From: Agaribacillus aureus
GTDB lineage: Bacteria > Bacteroidota > Bacteroidia > Cytophagales > Cyclobacteriaceae
NCBI GenBank assembly: GCA_030442055.1
Contig: JAUJEB010000008.1
Span: forward strand, 1-64,000
DNA: 64,000 nucleotides
Reading direction: 5' to 3'
In this document: positions 56,022-64,000 of the stretch, in pieces
Position numbering within the stretch: the stretch's first letter is position 1
Layout: each line of letters opens with the position of its first letter
Notes under the pieces: generated by a model
The model's database searches: none
What the model saw: only the letters and a program-made list of their open reading frames with translations
What the model was told of the DNA's origin: nothing
Position numbers and translations under genes: made by a program

Positions 56022-58118
56022 ATGGCATTAATTAATACGTTAAGGAACAAGATGGGAAAATTCGTGGTTGGCGCAGTCGCAATCTCGATTTTATCGTTCG
56101 TTTTGGCCGACCTTCTGGGACCTAATTCCACTTTATTGGGAGGAAATAGCAACGTTATCGGCGAGGTGGCCAACCAGGAAATAGATGCACAGGAATATAG
56201 CCAAAGAATAGATTTATTAAAGACAAGATACGGCAATCCCGGAGAGAGCCAAATGGTTTTCGTAAGAAACGCGGCATGGGATGGTCTTATAGTAGATATA
56301 GCCTTTAAATCAGAGTTTGATGCGTTAGGCTTGACCGTAACTAACGATGAGCTTGTAGACATGGTGCAGGGCAGGAATATTGATCCGGGTATCAGGCAAC
56401 AATTTACCAATCCGGAGACCGGTGAATTTAATGTAGATCAGGTTATTACTACGTTAAAGAGTATTGCCAACCTCCCTCCGGCCCAGAGAGCGCAATGGGA
56501 AAATTATGAGCGGGACCTTAAGCTTGGAAGACTCAGAGTGAAGTATGATAATTTATTGGGTCTTTCATCTTACGTAACCAATGCAGAAGCAAAGGCTACC
56601 TATGAAGCGCAGAATGCCATCGCCGAGGTCAAGTACCTGTATATTCCATTTTATACTGTTGGGGACTCGCTGGCCGAGGTGAACGATTCGCAATTACAGG
56701 ATTATCTTGATAGTCACGAAGAAGATTTCCAGGTGGAGGAAAGCAAATCGGCAAGCTATGTAAATTTCGAAATTAAACCTTCTCATGACGATACCATCGC
56801 CTTTAATGAGAATATGGCGGCCCTTAAAGAGGAATTTCAGCAGGCTAAAGACGATTCTATCTTTGCCAAAATCAACACAGATGGCAATACCTTTTTCAAT
56901 CGATATACGGTGGGGCAATTGCCTGAGCTCTTAAAATTAAACGCCGATAATCTGATGGACGGTGACGTAAGAGGACCGTATTATGAAAGCGGCAGATACA
57001 AATTGTATAAGATATCTGAGGAATTGGAAGATACCGTTTACTCGGCAAAGGCGCGACACATACTGTTTAAGGGAGCCGATGAATCCGATGCCGAAAAAGC
57101 CAAAGCTAAAAGCGAGGCTCAAAAGGTATTGAGAGAAATAAGAGGCGGCGCCGATTTTGCGGAAAAGGCAAGGGAATTTGGTAAAGACGGTACGGCAGCC
57201 AGAGGAGGAGATCTTGGATGGGGTACCGAAGGAAGTACCTGGGTTCCCAAGTTCGAAACGGCTGTTTTTTCCAAAAGTGAGGCGGGCCTGATTAACAGGG
57301 TGATTGAAACAGAATTTGGCTACCACATTATTGAAGTAACATCACCTAAGACCAACAAAGCCTTTAAAGTAGCCAGCATCGAGCAGGAAATGTTTGCCAG
57401 TGAGGCCACACGGGAGATAGCTTACCGGAAGGCAGATTTATTTGCTTTTAACTCCGGAAACTACGATGAATTTGTAGAGAATGCCCAAAAGGATACACTA
57501 CCGGTGCTGACAGCGGATAAAATTGATAAAAATGCCAGAAATATCAATAATTTGACGGATGCAAGGGAGGTTGTTCGTTGGATGTACAATGACGCCAGTG
57601 TAGGGGAAGTCTCTAAAATATTTGAATTGGATGATAGTTATGTAGTGGCTGTGTTAACCGGAGAAGCGGAAAAGGGTGTAGCTGACCTGGAGAGTGTGAG
57701 AAATGAGGTATCCGTAAAAGTTAAAAATCAATTAAAGGCTGATTACATCATTAATAAGTTGGGAGGGACTGACGGCAGCCTGGATGATATTGCCAGTGCC
57801 TATGGAGAAGATGCCAACGTCTATTCAAATAGTGATTTGAAGTTGAGCAGCAATTCTTTACCGTCAGTTGGGTTTTCACCAAAGGCGGTAGGTAAAGCTT
57901 TTGGCCTGAATCCCGGTGAGAAATCTGAACCATTTTCAACGGATAATGGCATAATTATTATGGAACTGGTCAATTTCACAGGAGCGCCTGAAATTGCGGA
58001 TTATACCACCTATAAAACACAACAAATTCAAACTGCCCAGTCTCGAGTGTCTGTCAATATCATGGAGGCCGTTAAAAAATTTGCTAATATTGAGGATTAC
58101 AGATATAAGTTTTATTAG
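56022..58118 (+). CDS. PpiD/SurA-like peptidylprolyl isomerase
   Basis: The ATG at 56022 (MALINTLRNKMGKFVVGAVA) gives 698 residues; a longer frame to 55992 is less likely. One TM helix (about residues 14-32) anchors a large periplasmic part: a SurA_N-like chaperone region (about 40-330) and one parvulin domain (about 335-440; SAKARHILFKGADESDAEKA, ARGGDLGWGTEGS and FGYHIIEV). PpiD anchors near SecYEG and helps newly exported proteins fold. The protein is longer than E. coli PpiD. It is the last large gene of the envelope cluster. Confidence 0.93.
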   Translation: MALINTLRNKMGKFVVGAVAISILSFVLADLLGPNSTLLGGNSNVIGEVANQEIDAQEYSQRIDLLKTRYGNPGESQMVFVRNAAWDGLIVDIAFKSEFDALGLTVTNDELVDMVQGRNIDPGIRQQFTNPETGEFNVDQVITTLKSIANLPPAQRAQWENYERDLKLGRLRVKYDNLLGLSSYVTNAEAKATYEAQNAIAEVKYLYIPFYTVGDSLAEVNDSQLQDYLDSHEEDFQVEESKSASYVNFEIKPSHDDTIAFNENMAALKEEFQQAKDDSIFAKINTDGNTFFNRYTVGQLPELLKLNADNLMDGDVRGPYYESGRYKLYKISEELEDTVYSAKARHILFKGADESDAEKAKAKSEAQKVLREIRGGADFAEKAREFGKDGTAARGGDLGWGTEGSTWVPKFETAVFSKSEAGLINRVIETEFGYHIIEVTSPKTNKAFKVASIEQEMFASEATREIAYRKADLFAFNSGNYDEFVENAQKDTLPVLTADKIDKNARNINNLTDAREVVRWMYNDASVGEVSKIFELDDSYVVAVLTGEAEKGVADLESVRNEVSVKVKNQLKADYIINKLGGTDGSLDDIASAYGEDANVYSNSDLKLSSNSLPSVGFSPKAVGKAFGLNPGEKSEPFSTDNGIIIMELVNFTGAPEIADYTTYKTQQIQTAQSRVSVNIMEAVKKFANIEDYRYKFY

Positions 58119-58217
58119 TATTCTCCGTCTATAAATTACGATTTGGAATTGACAACCGGTCAGTGGCTGGTATCCTTGTTTTAAAACGCCATTCACTTTT
58201 AGGATAAACTGTAATTA

Positions 58218-58484
58218 ATGTCTGATAACAAAGACGATAGTGCTTTTAAACAGCAATTGGATGACCACCACGAATGGCCATCGAAGTATTTATTCAAGTT
58301 TATAGTACCTAGTGGCCAGGAGGAGGAGTTTAAGAATATATTTCCGGAGGAAGTGCTGAAATTCAGGTTTTCAAAAGAGAAAAAATATATAAGTATATCA
58401 GCTCATGTGATGATGAGCTCCAGCGAGGAGGTAATGGAAATTTATCGAAAAGCCTACAGGATTAAAGGAGTCATATCCTTGTAA
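58218..58484 (+). CDS. DUF493 (YbeD-like) family protein
   Basis: An 88-residue cytoplasmic protein with the DUF493 layout: HHEWPSKYLFKFIVPSGQEE, a helix EEFKNIFPEEVLKFRF, the strand KKYISISAHVMMSSSEEVME and a final helix EIYRKAYRIKGVI. E. coli YbeD is a small ACT-like protein of unclear function next to lipoate genes; no lipoate gene is here. It follows the PpiD-like gene by 99 bases. Confidence 0.78.
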   Translation: MSDNKDDSAFKQQLDDHHEWPSKYLFKFIVPSGQEEEFKNIFPEEVLKFRFSKEKKYISISAHVMMSSSEEVMEIYRKAYRIKGVISL

Positions 58485-58526
58485 GTCCGGAGATGCTGGT
58501 CTTGAAAAATCATCAATAGTCAGCTG

Positions 58527-58967
58527 TTACCTGCTTAAACTTTCGCTGATAATCTGCTTAATCTCTTGCTTTACGTCTTCCTTATCGATTCCATCATAAG
58601 GTGCAGTAACAATAGCTTTCAACAAGTCGTTTACGATATGCGGCTCAAAACCAAGCCTTTTGGCATATTCGGTGGTAATCTCCAATTCTATATCTTCTAC
58701 CTTTCCATCCAGGTAAATCATATAAACCAGATCATAGACCCACTCTATTGCTTCAAGTTGGTTTTTAGGATCGACAAACTGAATTGACTGGGGGTCCGCT
58801 ATGACGTCATAGATTTCTTTTTTGCTGAAATTAAGCTGTACTCCCCATTTGAAAATGCCATCGATGAAATCTTCTTTGGCAGAATCCATATGAATGAAGT
58901 GGGCCAGCAGGTTGTAATAACTACGGCGCAATGCTTGTAATTCGTGGTTGCTTAGTGAAAGGCTCAT
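58527..58967 (-). CDS. TerB-like helical protein
   Basis: A 146-residue all-helical cytoplasmic protein. The acidic segment VYMIYLDGKVEDIELEITTE with the following EYAKRLGFEPHIVNDLLKAI is that of TerB/TerB-like metal-binding bundles. Function in this organism is unknown. It is a single gene, converging on the DUF493 gene 42 bases away and divergent from the methyltransferase gene. Confidence 0.72.
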   Translation of the reverse strand: MSLSLSNHELQALRRSYYNLLAHFIHMDSAKEDFIDGIFKWGVQLNFSKKEIYDVIADPQSIQFVDPKNQLEAIEWVYDLVYMIYLDGKVEDIELEITTEYAKRLGFEPHIVNDLLKAIVTAPYDGIDKEDVKQEIKQIISESLSR

Positions 58968-59085
58968 TTTCCAGGTATTATAAAGGCTCTATTGGCAATT
59001 TAGTTGATCTAATATTAATAACATATCAAGTTCCCGATAAAATGTTACATACAATCATTATTCAAAAGTTTAGCACTAAAATTGC

Positions 59086-59093
59086 TACATTTG
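59086..59093 (+). promoter_or_regulatory. Candidate promoter -7 box TACATTTG of the methyltransferase operon
   Basis: An exact TAnnTTTG box 22 bases before the ATG at 59115. It lies downstream of a TTG at 59082 that would extend the reading frame, so the ATG is the better start. No clear -33 element. Confidence 0.45.
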
Positions 59094-59114
59094 ATATCGA
59101 TAAGACCTAACCAT

Positions 59115-59816
59115 ATGACTAAACTGTTATCCAATACACTGTTGATACTAATCTTAATCGGTTGTACCCAAAAGGAGAACGCCGGGAAAAAAGATAAAAA
59201 TGAAGACTTTGATGATGTGCAAACGCCGGTGATAAAAGATGAACCCAAAGATCATTCCATTGAAGCGCTTGTTCAGGAATATGAAGATCCCGGCAGGGTG
59301 GACTGGCAGAATCCCGATCTTGTCATTGATAAATTGGGCGATTTAGATGATAAGGTAATCGCTGATATTGGCGCCGGATCAGGTTATTTTACTTTTCGAC
59401 TGGTTAACCGCGCCAGCAAAGTACTTGCCATTGATATTGAGGAGCAGTTTTTAGAATTTATTGAGGAAAGAAAATCGGGCCTTAATGATGAAATAGGAAG
59501 AAGGGTTGAAACAAGGCTGGTCTCTCCTGATGATCCCAACTTAGAGGAAAGCGAGGTGGATATAGTGTTATTGGTCAATACTTATCTGAATATCGATCCA
59601 AGAACACCTTATCTGAAGAAGCTACGCAAGGGATTAAAACCAAATGGAAAAGTAGTGATTGTTGATTTCAAAACCGGCGATATTCCCACCGGGCCTCCGG
59701 ATGAGTTGAAAGTCAGCACTGCCATGGCTAAATCGGAGTTAACGATGGCTGGCTTTGAGCAAATAAGTTTGGATACAATTAGCCTGCGCTACCAGTATAT
59801 AATTATCGCACAATAA
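59115..59816 (+). CDS. Lipoprotein with class I SAM-dependent methyltransferase domain
   Basis: The ATG at 59115 gives 233 residues. The N-terminus ([20 protein letters not shown]) is a lipoprotein signal with Cys in LIGC, followed by a charged linker of about 60 residues. The rest is a Rossmann methyltransferase: motif [18 protein letters not shown], the acidic end of strand 2 [10 protein letters not shown], motif IV-like [14 protein letters not shown], and [20 protein letters not shown]. An exported protein with an SAM-binding fold is unusual, because SAM is not expected outside the cytoplasm. It starts an operon with the pterin dehydratase (10 bases) and rsmI. Confidence 0.87.
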   Translation: MTKLLSNTLLILILIGCTQKENAGKKDKNEDFDDVQTPVIKDEPKDHSIEALVQEYEDPGRVDWQNPDLVIDKLGDLDDKVIADIGAGSGYFTFRLVNRASKVLAIDIEEQFLEFIEERKSGLNDEIGRRVETRLVSPDDPNLEESEVDIVLLVNTYLNIDPRTPYLKKLRKGLKPNGKVVIVDFKTGDIPTGPPDELKVSTAMAKSELTMAGFEQISLDTISLRYQYIIIAQ

Positions 59817-59826
59817 ATTTACAACT

Positions 59827-60060
59827 ATGTGGCAAGAGGAAGATAACAAACTAAAAAAAGATTTTCAATTTAAAGACTTCACCGAAGCTTTCGGTTTTAT
59901 GGCTAAAGTAGCCATTATAGCTGAAAAAATGGATCATCACCCGTATTGGTCCAATGTGTATAACCAGGTTTCTATCCATTTGTCTACCCATGATGCGGGA
60001 GATGTGGTTACCGAAAAGGATCATAAACTAGCTGCTGCTATTGATCAGCTGGTTTCATAG
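59827..60060 (+). CDS. 4a-hydroxytetrahydrobiopterin dehydratase (pterin carbinolamine dehydratase)
   Basis: A 77-residue form of the family, which normally has about 95 residues; it lacks the first strand but keeps the core [20 protein letters not shown], the active-site [19 protein letters not shown] and the end [19 protein letters not shown]. The enzyme dehydrates 4a-hydroxytetrahydropterin to recycle the cofactor of aromatic amino-acid hydroxylases; in bacteria without such hydroxylases it may act on molybdopterin or other pterins. It lies between the methyltransferase and rsmI genes. Confidence 0.9.
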   Translation: MWQEEDNKLKKDFQFKDFTEAFGFMAKVAIIAEKMDHHPYWSNVYNQVSIHLSTHDAGDVVTEKDHKLAAAIDQLVS

Positions 60061-60076
60061 ATTTTGTTTTTAAGAT

Positions 60077-60766
60077 ATGACAACTTCCTCAACTGCGCTC
60101 TATGTAGTGCCGACTCCTATTGGCAACATGGAAGATATTACTTTTAGAGCGGTCAACATTCTTAAAATGGTGGATGTAATTTTAGCGGAGGATACCAGGA
60201 AATCAGGGGTACTGCTTAAGCATCTTAAAATTGACAAACCTTTGCAAAGCTACCACATTTTTAATGAGGGAAAGATCGTTTCCGCTATCGTAGATCGTTT
60301 GATAAAAGGAGAAAAAATGGCACTGATCTCAGATGCCGGCACACCGGCCATCTCTGATCCCGGATTTTTATTGGTGAGGACCTGCCTGGAACACGGTGTT
60401 GATATAGAATGCCTGCCCGGCGCCACGGCCTTTGTCCCTGCCCTGGTAAAGTCCGGATTACCGGCCAGCAGTTTTGTTTTTGAAGGATTTTTACCACACA
60501 AAAAGGGAAGAGCCAAAAAGCTAAATCAGCTGACGGATGAGTCCAGAACTATGATTTTTTATGAATCACCCCATCGACTGATAAAAACATTGACACAATT
60601 TATTGATGTATTTGGCAAAGACCGGCAGGCTTCCGTATCACGCGAGTTGACCAAGATTTATGAGGAGACCATCAATGGGACGCTGGAGGAATTATTGGAG
60701 ATTTTTGTGGAAAGGAAAATTAAAGGTGAATTTGTCCTGGTGGTAGCGGGCGAAAAAGGGAAATAG
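60077..60766 (+). CDS. rsmI: 16S rRNA (cytidine(1402)-2'-O)-methyltransferase
   Basis: A 229-residue tetrapyrrole-methylase-fold enzyme that methylates the 2'-O of C1402 in the ribosomal decoding centre. Family motifs are clear: LYVVPTPIGNMEDITFRAVN at the start, ILAEDTRKSGVLLKHL, ALISDAGTPAISDPGFLLV, ECLPGATAFVPALVKSGL and FYESPHRLIKTL. It ends the small plus-strand operon; the receiver-domain gene on the other strand ends 5 bases away. Confidence 0.97.
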   Translation: MTTSSTALYVVPTPIGNMEDITFRAVNILKMVDVILAEDTRKSGVLLKHLKIDKPLQSYHIFNEGKIVSAIVDRLIKGEKMALISDAGTPAISDPGFLLVRTCLEHGVDIECLPGATAFVPALVKSGLPASSFVFEGFLPHKKGRAKKLNQLTDESRTMIFYESPHRLIKTLTQFIDVFGKDRQASVSRELTKIYEETINGTLEELLEIFVERKIKGEFVLVVAGEKGK

Positions 60767-60770
60767 GGCA

Positions 60771-61172
60771 CTAATTTACAAAATGCTCCTGTTGAATGCT
60801 TTTAAGCAATTCGATAGTCATAGGCTTATTTACGAAATCTTCAACTTCCTCATAAGATTTGGCTTTCGCCATATCTTGCTCAACAATGGATGTGGTAAAG
60901 ATGATGACCTTGCTACCATACGTATAGGACTTTTGAAACTTTTTGTATACCTCTAAAAAATCCCACCCGTTCATGACCGGCATTTCAATATCCAAAAGTA
61001 TCAGATCAGGAAATTCGGCTCCTTTCGCAATTAAATCCTCCAAATAATTGATACCTTTTTGAGATGTATTGAAAAAAACAATATCGGCATCTATCTTACT
61101 TAATCTTAGAAGATTTTGTAAAATGAACAGGTTAATGTCCTCATCATCAATAAGTAAAATACTTTTCATCAT
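60771..61172 (-). CDS. Stand-alone response regulator receiver domain
   Basis: A 133-residue CheY-like protein (the second Met at 61169 may be the start). The acidic pair is SILLIDDEDINLFIL, the phospho-acceptor is Asp61 in LILLDIEMPVMNGWDFLE, the switch Thr is in KVIIFTTSIVEQD, and the Lys is in EDFVNKPMTIELL. No output domain and no adjacent kinase. Orphan receivers of this kind in Bacteroidota often interact with a kinase elsewhere. Confidence 0.95.
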   Translation of the reverse strand: MMKSILLIDDEDINLFILQNLLRLSKIDADIVFFNTSQKGINYLEDLIAKGAEFPDLILLDIEMPVMNGWDFLEVYKKFQKSYTYGSKVIIFTTSIVEQDMAKAKSYEEVEDFVNKPMTIELLKSIQQEHFVN

Positions 61173-61762
61173 TTTTTCAACGACTCCGGTTTTATAACTA
61201 TTCTAAGATACGAAAAAAATACAATTATATTTTGTTATTCAGAAATTTTTTGTAAGGGCTTAATTTTTTCGTGAAGTAAACCAATTTCTATTTTTCGTTG
61301 TTTCCACTATACTACTTCATAAGTTTTAGGTCTAATTCGAAAGTCGCTCGTGGTAATGTGAGGTAATCGGGCGATTTTCATTTTTACGACATCTCAGGGT
61401 TTGAAGGGCTTGGTTTGGGTTATCAGTTGACTCACCGGTTAATGGCATTAAACGGGGAAAGGTAACCTACTGCACAAGGTTATTTTTTACTTCCTGCCGA
61501 ATAAAGATTTTTTATCAACCGCACCGCAAGGCACAAACATTAAGCTCCGATTTCTTAAAAATGCCAAGGAAAATTGAAAAGCAATTTTTATCATTGCATA
61601 AGTCAATATTGTCGATTTTTGAGCCGTTATTTGTTTGTTAAGATTTACGTCACCCAAGCACCGCAAAGGTCAATATATTACTTTTTTGGATAGCTTCGAT
61701 TCAAATAATAATTAAATAAGGCTTGTGTTTATAAAAGAAAAATTGCAAAATAAAAATAAAGT
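61173..61762. other. 590-base gap without a gene
   Basis: AT-rich. It contains no protein-like ORF. It holds the hairpin listed next, which has no upstream gene on its strand, and two related short motifs CACCGCAAGG and CACCGCAAAGG near 61520 and 61660. Confidence 0.45.
61340..61387 (+). terminator. Orphan terminator-like hairpin, possible small RNA 3' end
   Basis: GAAAGTCGCTCG (61340-61351) pairs with CGGGCGATTTTC (61369-61380) over 12 positions with two G-U pairs; an A and five T follow. No plus-strand gene lies within 570 bases upstream except rsmI, with a minus-strand gene in between. It could therefore end a small RNA that starts somewhere between 61173 and 61300. Confidence 0.4.
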
Positions 61763-62551
61763 ATGCCCAACCTGGATCAAATTTTAGCCGGATTAAAATC
61801 CCTGGTGGAAGATGTTGGCGATTTTATTCGCCAGGAAAGCCGATCATTTGACAGAAGCAGTATTCAGTTAAAGGGGCTGAATGACTTAGTCTCTTATGTC
61901 GATAAAACGGCTGAAAACATGTTGGTAGAGGGATTATCAGAATTACTTCCCGAGGCGGGCTTTATCACTGAAGAGGGAACGGCTTCACACCGGGATGAGG
62001 CCTATAAATGGATCGTTGATCCCCTTGACGGCACGACCAATTTTGTGCATGGCCTACCCGTTTACGCTATTAGCATAGCCCTTACATTTCAGGAAGAAAT
62101 AGTAATTGGGATAGTATATGAATTAAATCGTAATGAATGCTTTTATGCGTCTTCAGGAGAACCGGCTTATTGTAACGATGAAATCATCAAAGTTTCAAAT
62201 GCTAATAGTTTAAGCGAGGCCTTGTTGGCTACGGGTTTTCCTTATCACGATTTTGATCTTGTCAAAAAATACCTGGCTACGCTAGATAGCTTTATGCAAA
62301 ATACGCATGGTCTGCGGAGGCTCGGAAGCGCCGCTGTTGATCTGGCCTATGTTGCCTGTGGGAGGTTTGAAGGATTCTTTGAATACAACCTGAAGCCTTG
62401 GGATGTGGCGGCTGGGGCCTTTATTGTACAGCAGGCAGGGGGTGTGGTTACCGACTTTAAAGGCGGGCATGATTTTATTTTTGGTAAAGAGATTCTTGCC
62501 GCCAACATAGTTCACAACGAAATGTTAAAGGTAATTCAACAACATTGGTAA
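61763..62551 (+). CDS. Inositol monophosphatase family protein
   Basis: A 262-residue Mg2+-dependent phosphatase of the inositol monophosphatase/SuhB family. The metal-binding residues are visible: Glu70 and Glu71 in FITEEGTASH, Asp86 and Asp89 in YKWIVDPLDGTTNFVHG, and the Asp of NLKPWDVAAGAFIVQQAGGV near residue 215. Substrate may be an inositol phosphate, a sugar phosphate or 3'-phosphoadenosine-phosphate; sequence alone does not decide. It lies 14 bases before the DUF4105 gene on the same strand. Confidence 0.94.
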   Translation: MPNLDQILAGLKSLVEDVGDFIRQESRSFDRSSIQLKGLNDLVSYVDKTAENMLVEGLSELLPEAGFITEEGTASHRDEAYKWIVDPLDGTTNFVHGLPVYAISIALTFQEEIVIGIVYELNRNECFYASSGEPAYCNDEIIKVSNANSLSEALLATGFPYHDFDLVKKYLATLDSFMQNTHGLRRLGSAAVDLAYVACGRFEGFFEYNLKPWDVAAGAFIVQQAGGVVTDFKGGHDFIFGKEILAANIVHNEMLKVIQQHW

Positions 62552-62565
62552 ATTAAGATAAGGGC

Positions 62566-63789
62566 ATGTTTGAGTTTAAATGTCATGTAAAAAATCAATT
62601 TTCAAAGATGCGCTGGATCGTTTTTCTGGCCTGCCTTTTCATTTTTACCACTGCCCGGGCCCAATACATTACACTGTCTCCTGAGGCCACCGTTAGCCTC
62701 ATAACGCCTGAACCCGGCCAGGAAGCAATATTCACCATTTATGGCCATAGTGCCATTAGAATTCACGATCCCGCGAATAATTTAGATACCGTTTTTGATT
62801 ATGGCATTTTTGATTTTCAGGATCCCAATTTTAGTCTGAATTTTGCCAAGGGATATTTAAGGTACATGGTGGGCGGCAGAAATTTTAGCCGTTTCACGGT
62901 TGCATATAAGCGTTTTGATCGTACCATTCACGAGCAAATTTTAAACCTCACGCAAGAAGAGAAACAACGGACTTTTGAATTTTTAGCTAATAACGCGCGG
63001 CCTGAAAACAGGTATTATTTTTATGATTATTTTTATGATAACTGTGCTACCAAGATCAGGGATGTTTTCCAGAATATTCTGGGGGATAAATTGGTTTTTG
63101 ATGAATCCTATGTGGTGCCGAAGCATAGTTTTAGAGATATGGTAGATTCGCTGTCGGTCTATCAGCCGTGGGGAGACTTTGGCATTGATATTTGCCTGGG
63201 GCTGCCGATGGACAAAAAGATGTCACCTTTGGAATACATGTTTCTTCCAGGCTACGTATTTAAGGGGTTTAGCCAGGCAACCATCAAGCGTGGGGAGCAA
63301 TCTGTGCCACTGGTGAAGGAAGCCAGCATCTATTATCAAGGTACGCCCCAAACCCTGGATGTCGGTATCTTTACACCTAAGTTTGTATTCTGGTCACTGT
63401 TTTTTGTCTTGCTTGCGATTACCTTTTTTGGTTTTAAAAAGGATAAAGTGCATTATTGGATTGATATAATCTTATTTTCAGTTATGGGGCTTTTAGGCAT
63501 TTTTTTGTTATTACTGTGGACAGCCACCGACCACCGTGCCGCAGCAAATAATCTTAATTTGTTATGGGCCATTCCCCTGCATTTTCCGGCAGCCCTTCTT
63601 TTAATTCCCAGGGAAAAAGGGCATTATTTAGGTAATTATTTTATGATAGTGTCCGCCTTAATGGTTTTATTGCTGATTTTCTGGCCATTGATCCCACAGG
63701 GGTATAACGCTGCATTTTTCCCTATTGTAGCCACGCTTGGCTTAAGGGCTGGCCATCTTTTCTACAGACTTAAAAAGGCCGGGGATTAA
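62566..63789 (+). CDS. DUF4105 protein, Lnb-type lipoprotein N-acyltransferase domain with membrane helices
   Basis: A 407-residue protein; an AAGG stands 6-9 bases before this ATG, while an alternative ATG at 62608 would give a shorter signal peptide (MRWIVFLACLFIFTTARAQ). The periplasmic DUF4105 domain (about residues 40-290) has the candidate catalytic His61 in IYGHSAIRIHD and Cys160 in YDYFYDNCATKIRD, which resembles a cysteine peptidase/acyltransferase pair. Four or five helices follow. DUF4105 proteins include Lnb, which N-acylates lipoproteins in Bacteroides. Whether this one does so is inferred. Confidence 0.85.
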   Translation: MFEFKCHVKNQFSKMRWIVFLACLFIFTTARAQYITLSPEATVSLITPEPGQEAIFTIYGHSAIRIHDPANNLDTVFDYGIFDFQDPNFSLNFAKGYLRYMVGGRNFSRFTVAYKRFDRTIHEQILNLTQEEKQRTFEFLANNARPENRYYFYDYFYDNCATKIRDVFQNILGDKLVFDESYVVPKHSFRDMVDSLSVYQPWGDFGIDICLGLPMDKKMSPLEYMFLPGYVFKGFSQATIKRGEQSVPLVKEASIYYQGTPQTLDVGIFTPKFVFWSLFFVLLAITFFGFKKDKVHYWIDIILFSVMGLLGIFLLLLWTATDHRAAANNLNLLWAIPLHFPAALLLIPREKGHYLGNYFMIVSALMVLLLIFWPLIPQGYNAAFFPIVATLGLRAGHLFYRLKKAGD

Positions 63790-64000
63790 GCCCAGATCCT
63801 GGTTCCCTCGGTGCAGTTCTTACACATTTCCAACTCACTTCTGGATTTTAGTATGGCGGCCCGGAAGTCATCATATGGTTTACTATGCCAAAGTTCCTTA
63901 AAACTTTGCTCTTTGATACTACCCATTTCATGGTGAGCATCTTTGTCGAAGCAGCAGGGGACCACCTTACCATCCCAGGTAATAACACTGGAATGCCACA
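63786..64000 (-). CDS. SPASM-domain radical-SAM protein, partial (C-terminal end)
   Basis: The minus strand is open from the right edge to a TAA at 63788-63786, 71 codons. It reads VITWDGKVVPCCFDKDAHHE, then SIKEQSFKELWHSKPYDDFR and SELEMCKNCTEGTRIWA. The VVPCCFD and MCKNC cysteines are those of the SPASM cluster-binding domain that follows a radical-SAM domain in maturases and related enzymes. The radical-SAM part is off the window. Its stop overlaps the stop of the DUF4105 gene by two bases in a convergent arrangement. Confidence 0.85.
   Translation of the reverse strand, partial: WHSSVITWDGKVVPCCFDKDAHHEMGSIKEQSFKELWHSKPYDDFRAAILKSRSELEMCKNCTEGTRIWA

Noticed and set aside
1..64000. tRNA or rRNA genes
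   Set aside because: I looked through the intergenic regions for a T-loop pattern (GTTCGAATC-like) with a matching acceptor stem and for rRNA-like stretches and found none; a covariance-model scan would settle this.

Overview
This window looks like chromosome of a free-living Bacteroidota bacterium, most likely of the order Cytophagales (inference). The signs are several TonB-dependent outer-membrane receptors with carboxypeptidase-like N-terminal domains, an ECF sigma/FecR/STN-receptor/DUF4249 set, LytS/LytTR regulators, a hybrid two-component system with propeller, Y_Y_Y and AraC domains, MacB/FtsX-like permeases with a short prefix domain beside a PadR regulator, a DUF4105 (Lnb-like) protein, and promoter boxes of the Bacteroidota TAnnTTTG type. 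I saw no tRNA, rRNA, CRISPR array, transposase, integrase or phage gene.

Layout. 1-4.9 kb: the start of a secreted coiled-coil protein running off the left edge, an 800-base non-coding stretch, then a divergent Lrp-type regulator and metE with a clear terminator. 5-9.4 kb: a siderophore-type TonB receptor with a PepSY membrane protein behind it, then the remnant of a broken secreted-protein gene. 9.4-22.6 kb: mostly small single genes (STAS-like protein, GNAT, TonB-type barrel, LytS/LytTR pair, DinB, Crp, NHL propeller, two DUF1801 proteins, a membrane-bound LytTR regulator, an AraC regulator) separated by unusually large gaps that carry palindromes and small repeats. 22.6-28.6 kb: a 139-bp tandem direct repeat, then two paralogous 873-residue permeases and a PadR regulator in one direction. 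28.7-34.1 kb: an ECF sigma, FecR, TonB receptor and DUF4249 surface-signalling operon. 34.1-35.7 kb: a ChrB-AraC fusion regulator translationally coupled to a FetB-like permease. 36-44.3 kb: a MASE1 sensor kinase, a small lipoprotein, a HerA-like ATPase with an arginine-rich tail, and a hybrid two-component system split by a one-base frameshift. 44.5-50.1 kb: housekeeping genes on the minus strand (aspS, OmpH/Skp, NhaD, amino-acid dehydrogenase). 50.3-58.5 kb: a plus-strand envelope cluster (coaX, outer-membrane protein, TPR protein, lptC, small membrane protein, CNNM/CorC-like protein, PpiD-like isomerase, DUF493). 58.5-64 kb: TerB-like protein, a lipoprotein-anchored methyltransferase, pterin dehydratase, rsmI, a lone receiver domain, a 590-base gap with a hairpin, an inositol-phosphatase family gene, a DUF4105/Lnb-like protein and the C-terminal end of a SPASM radical-SAM protein at the right edge.

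Common threads. Metal and iron handling recurs: siderophore receptor plus PepSY protein, FecR-type signalling, FetB-like permease under a ChrB-like sensor, and DUF1801 proteins whose family includes an iron chaperone. Envelope biogenesis recurs on the right half: LptC, OmpH/Skp, PpiD and an Lnb-like acyltransferase. The observations most worth a second look are the ChrB-AraC/FetB pair, the frameshifted hybrid sensor, the 139-bp tandem repeat, the strong terminator placed directly before lptC, and the methyltransferase that carries a lipoprotein signal.
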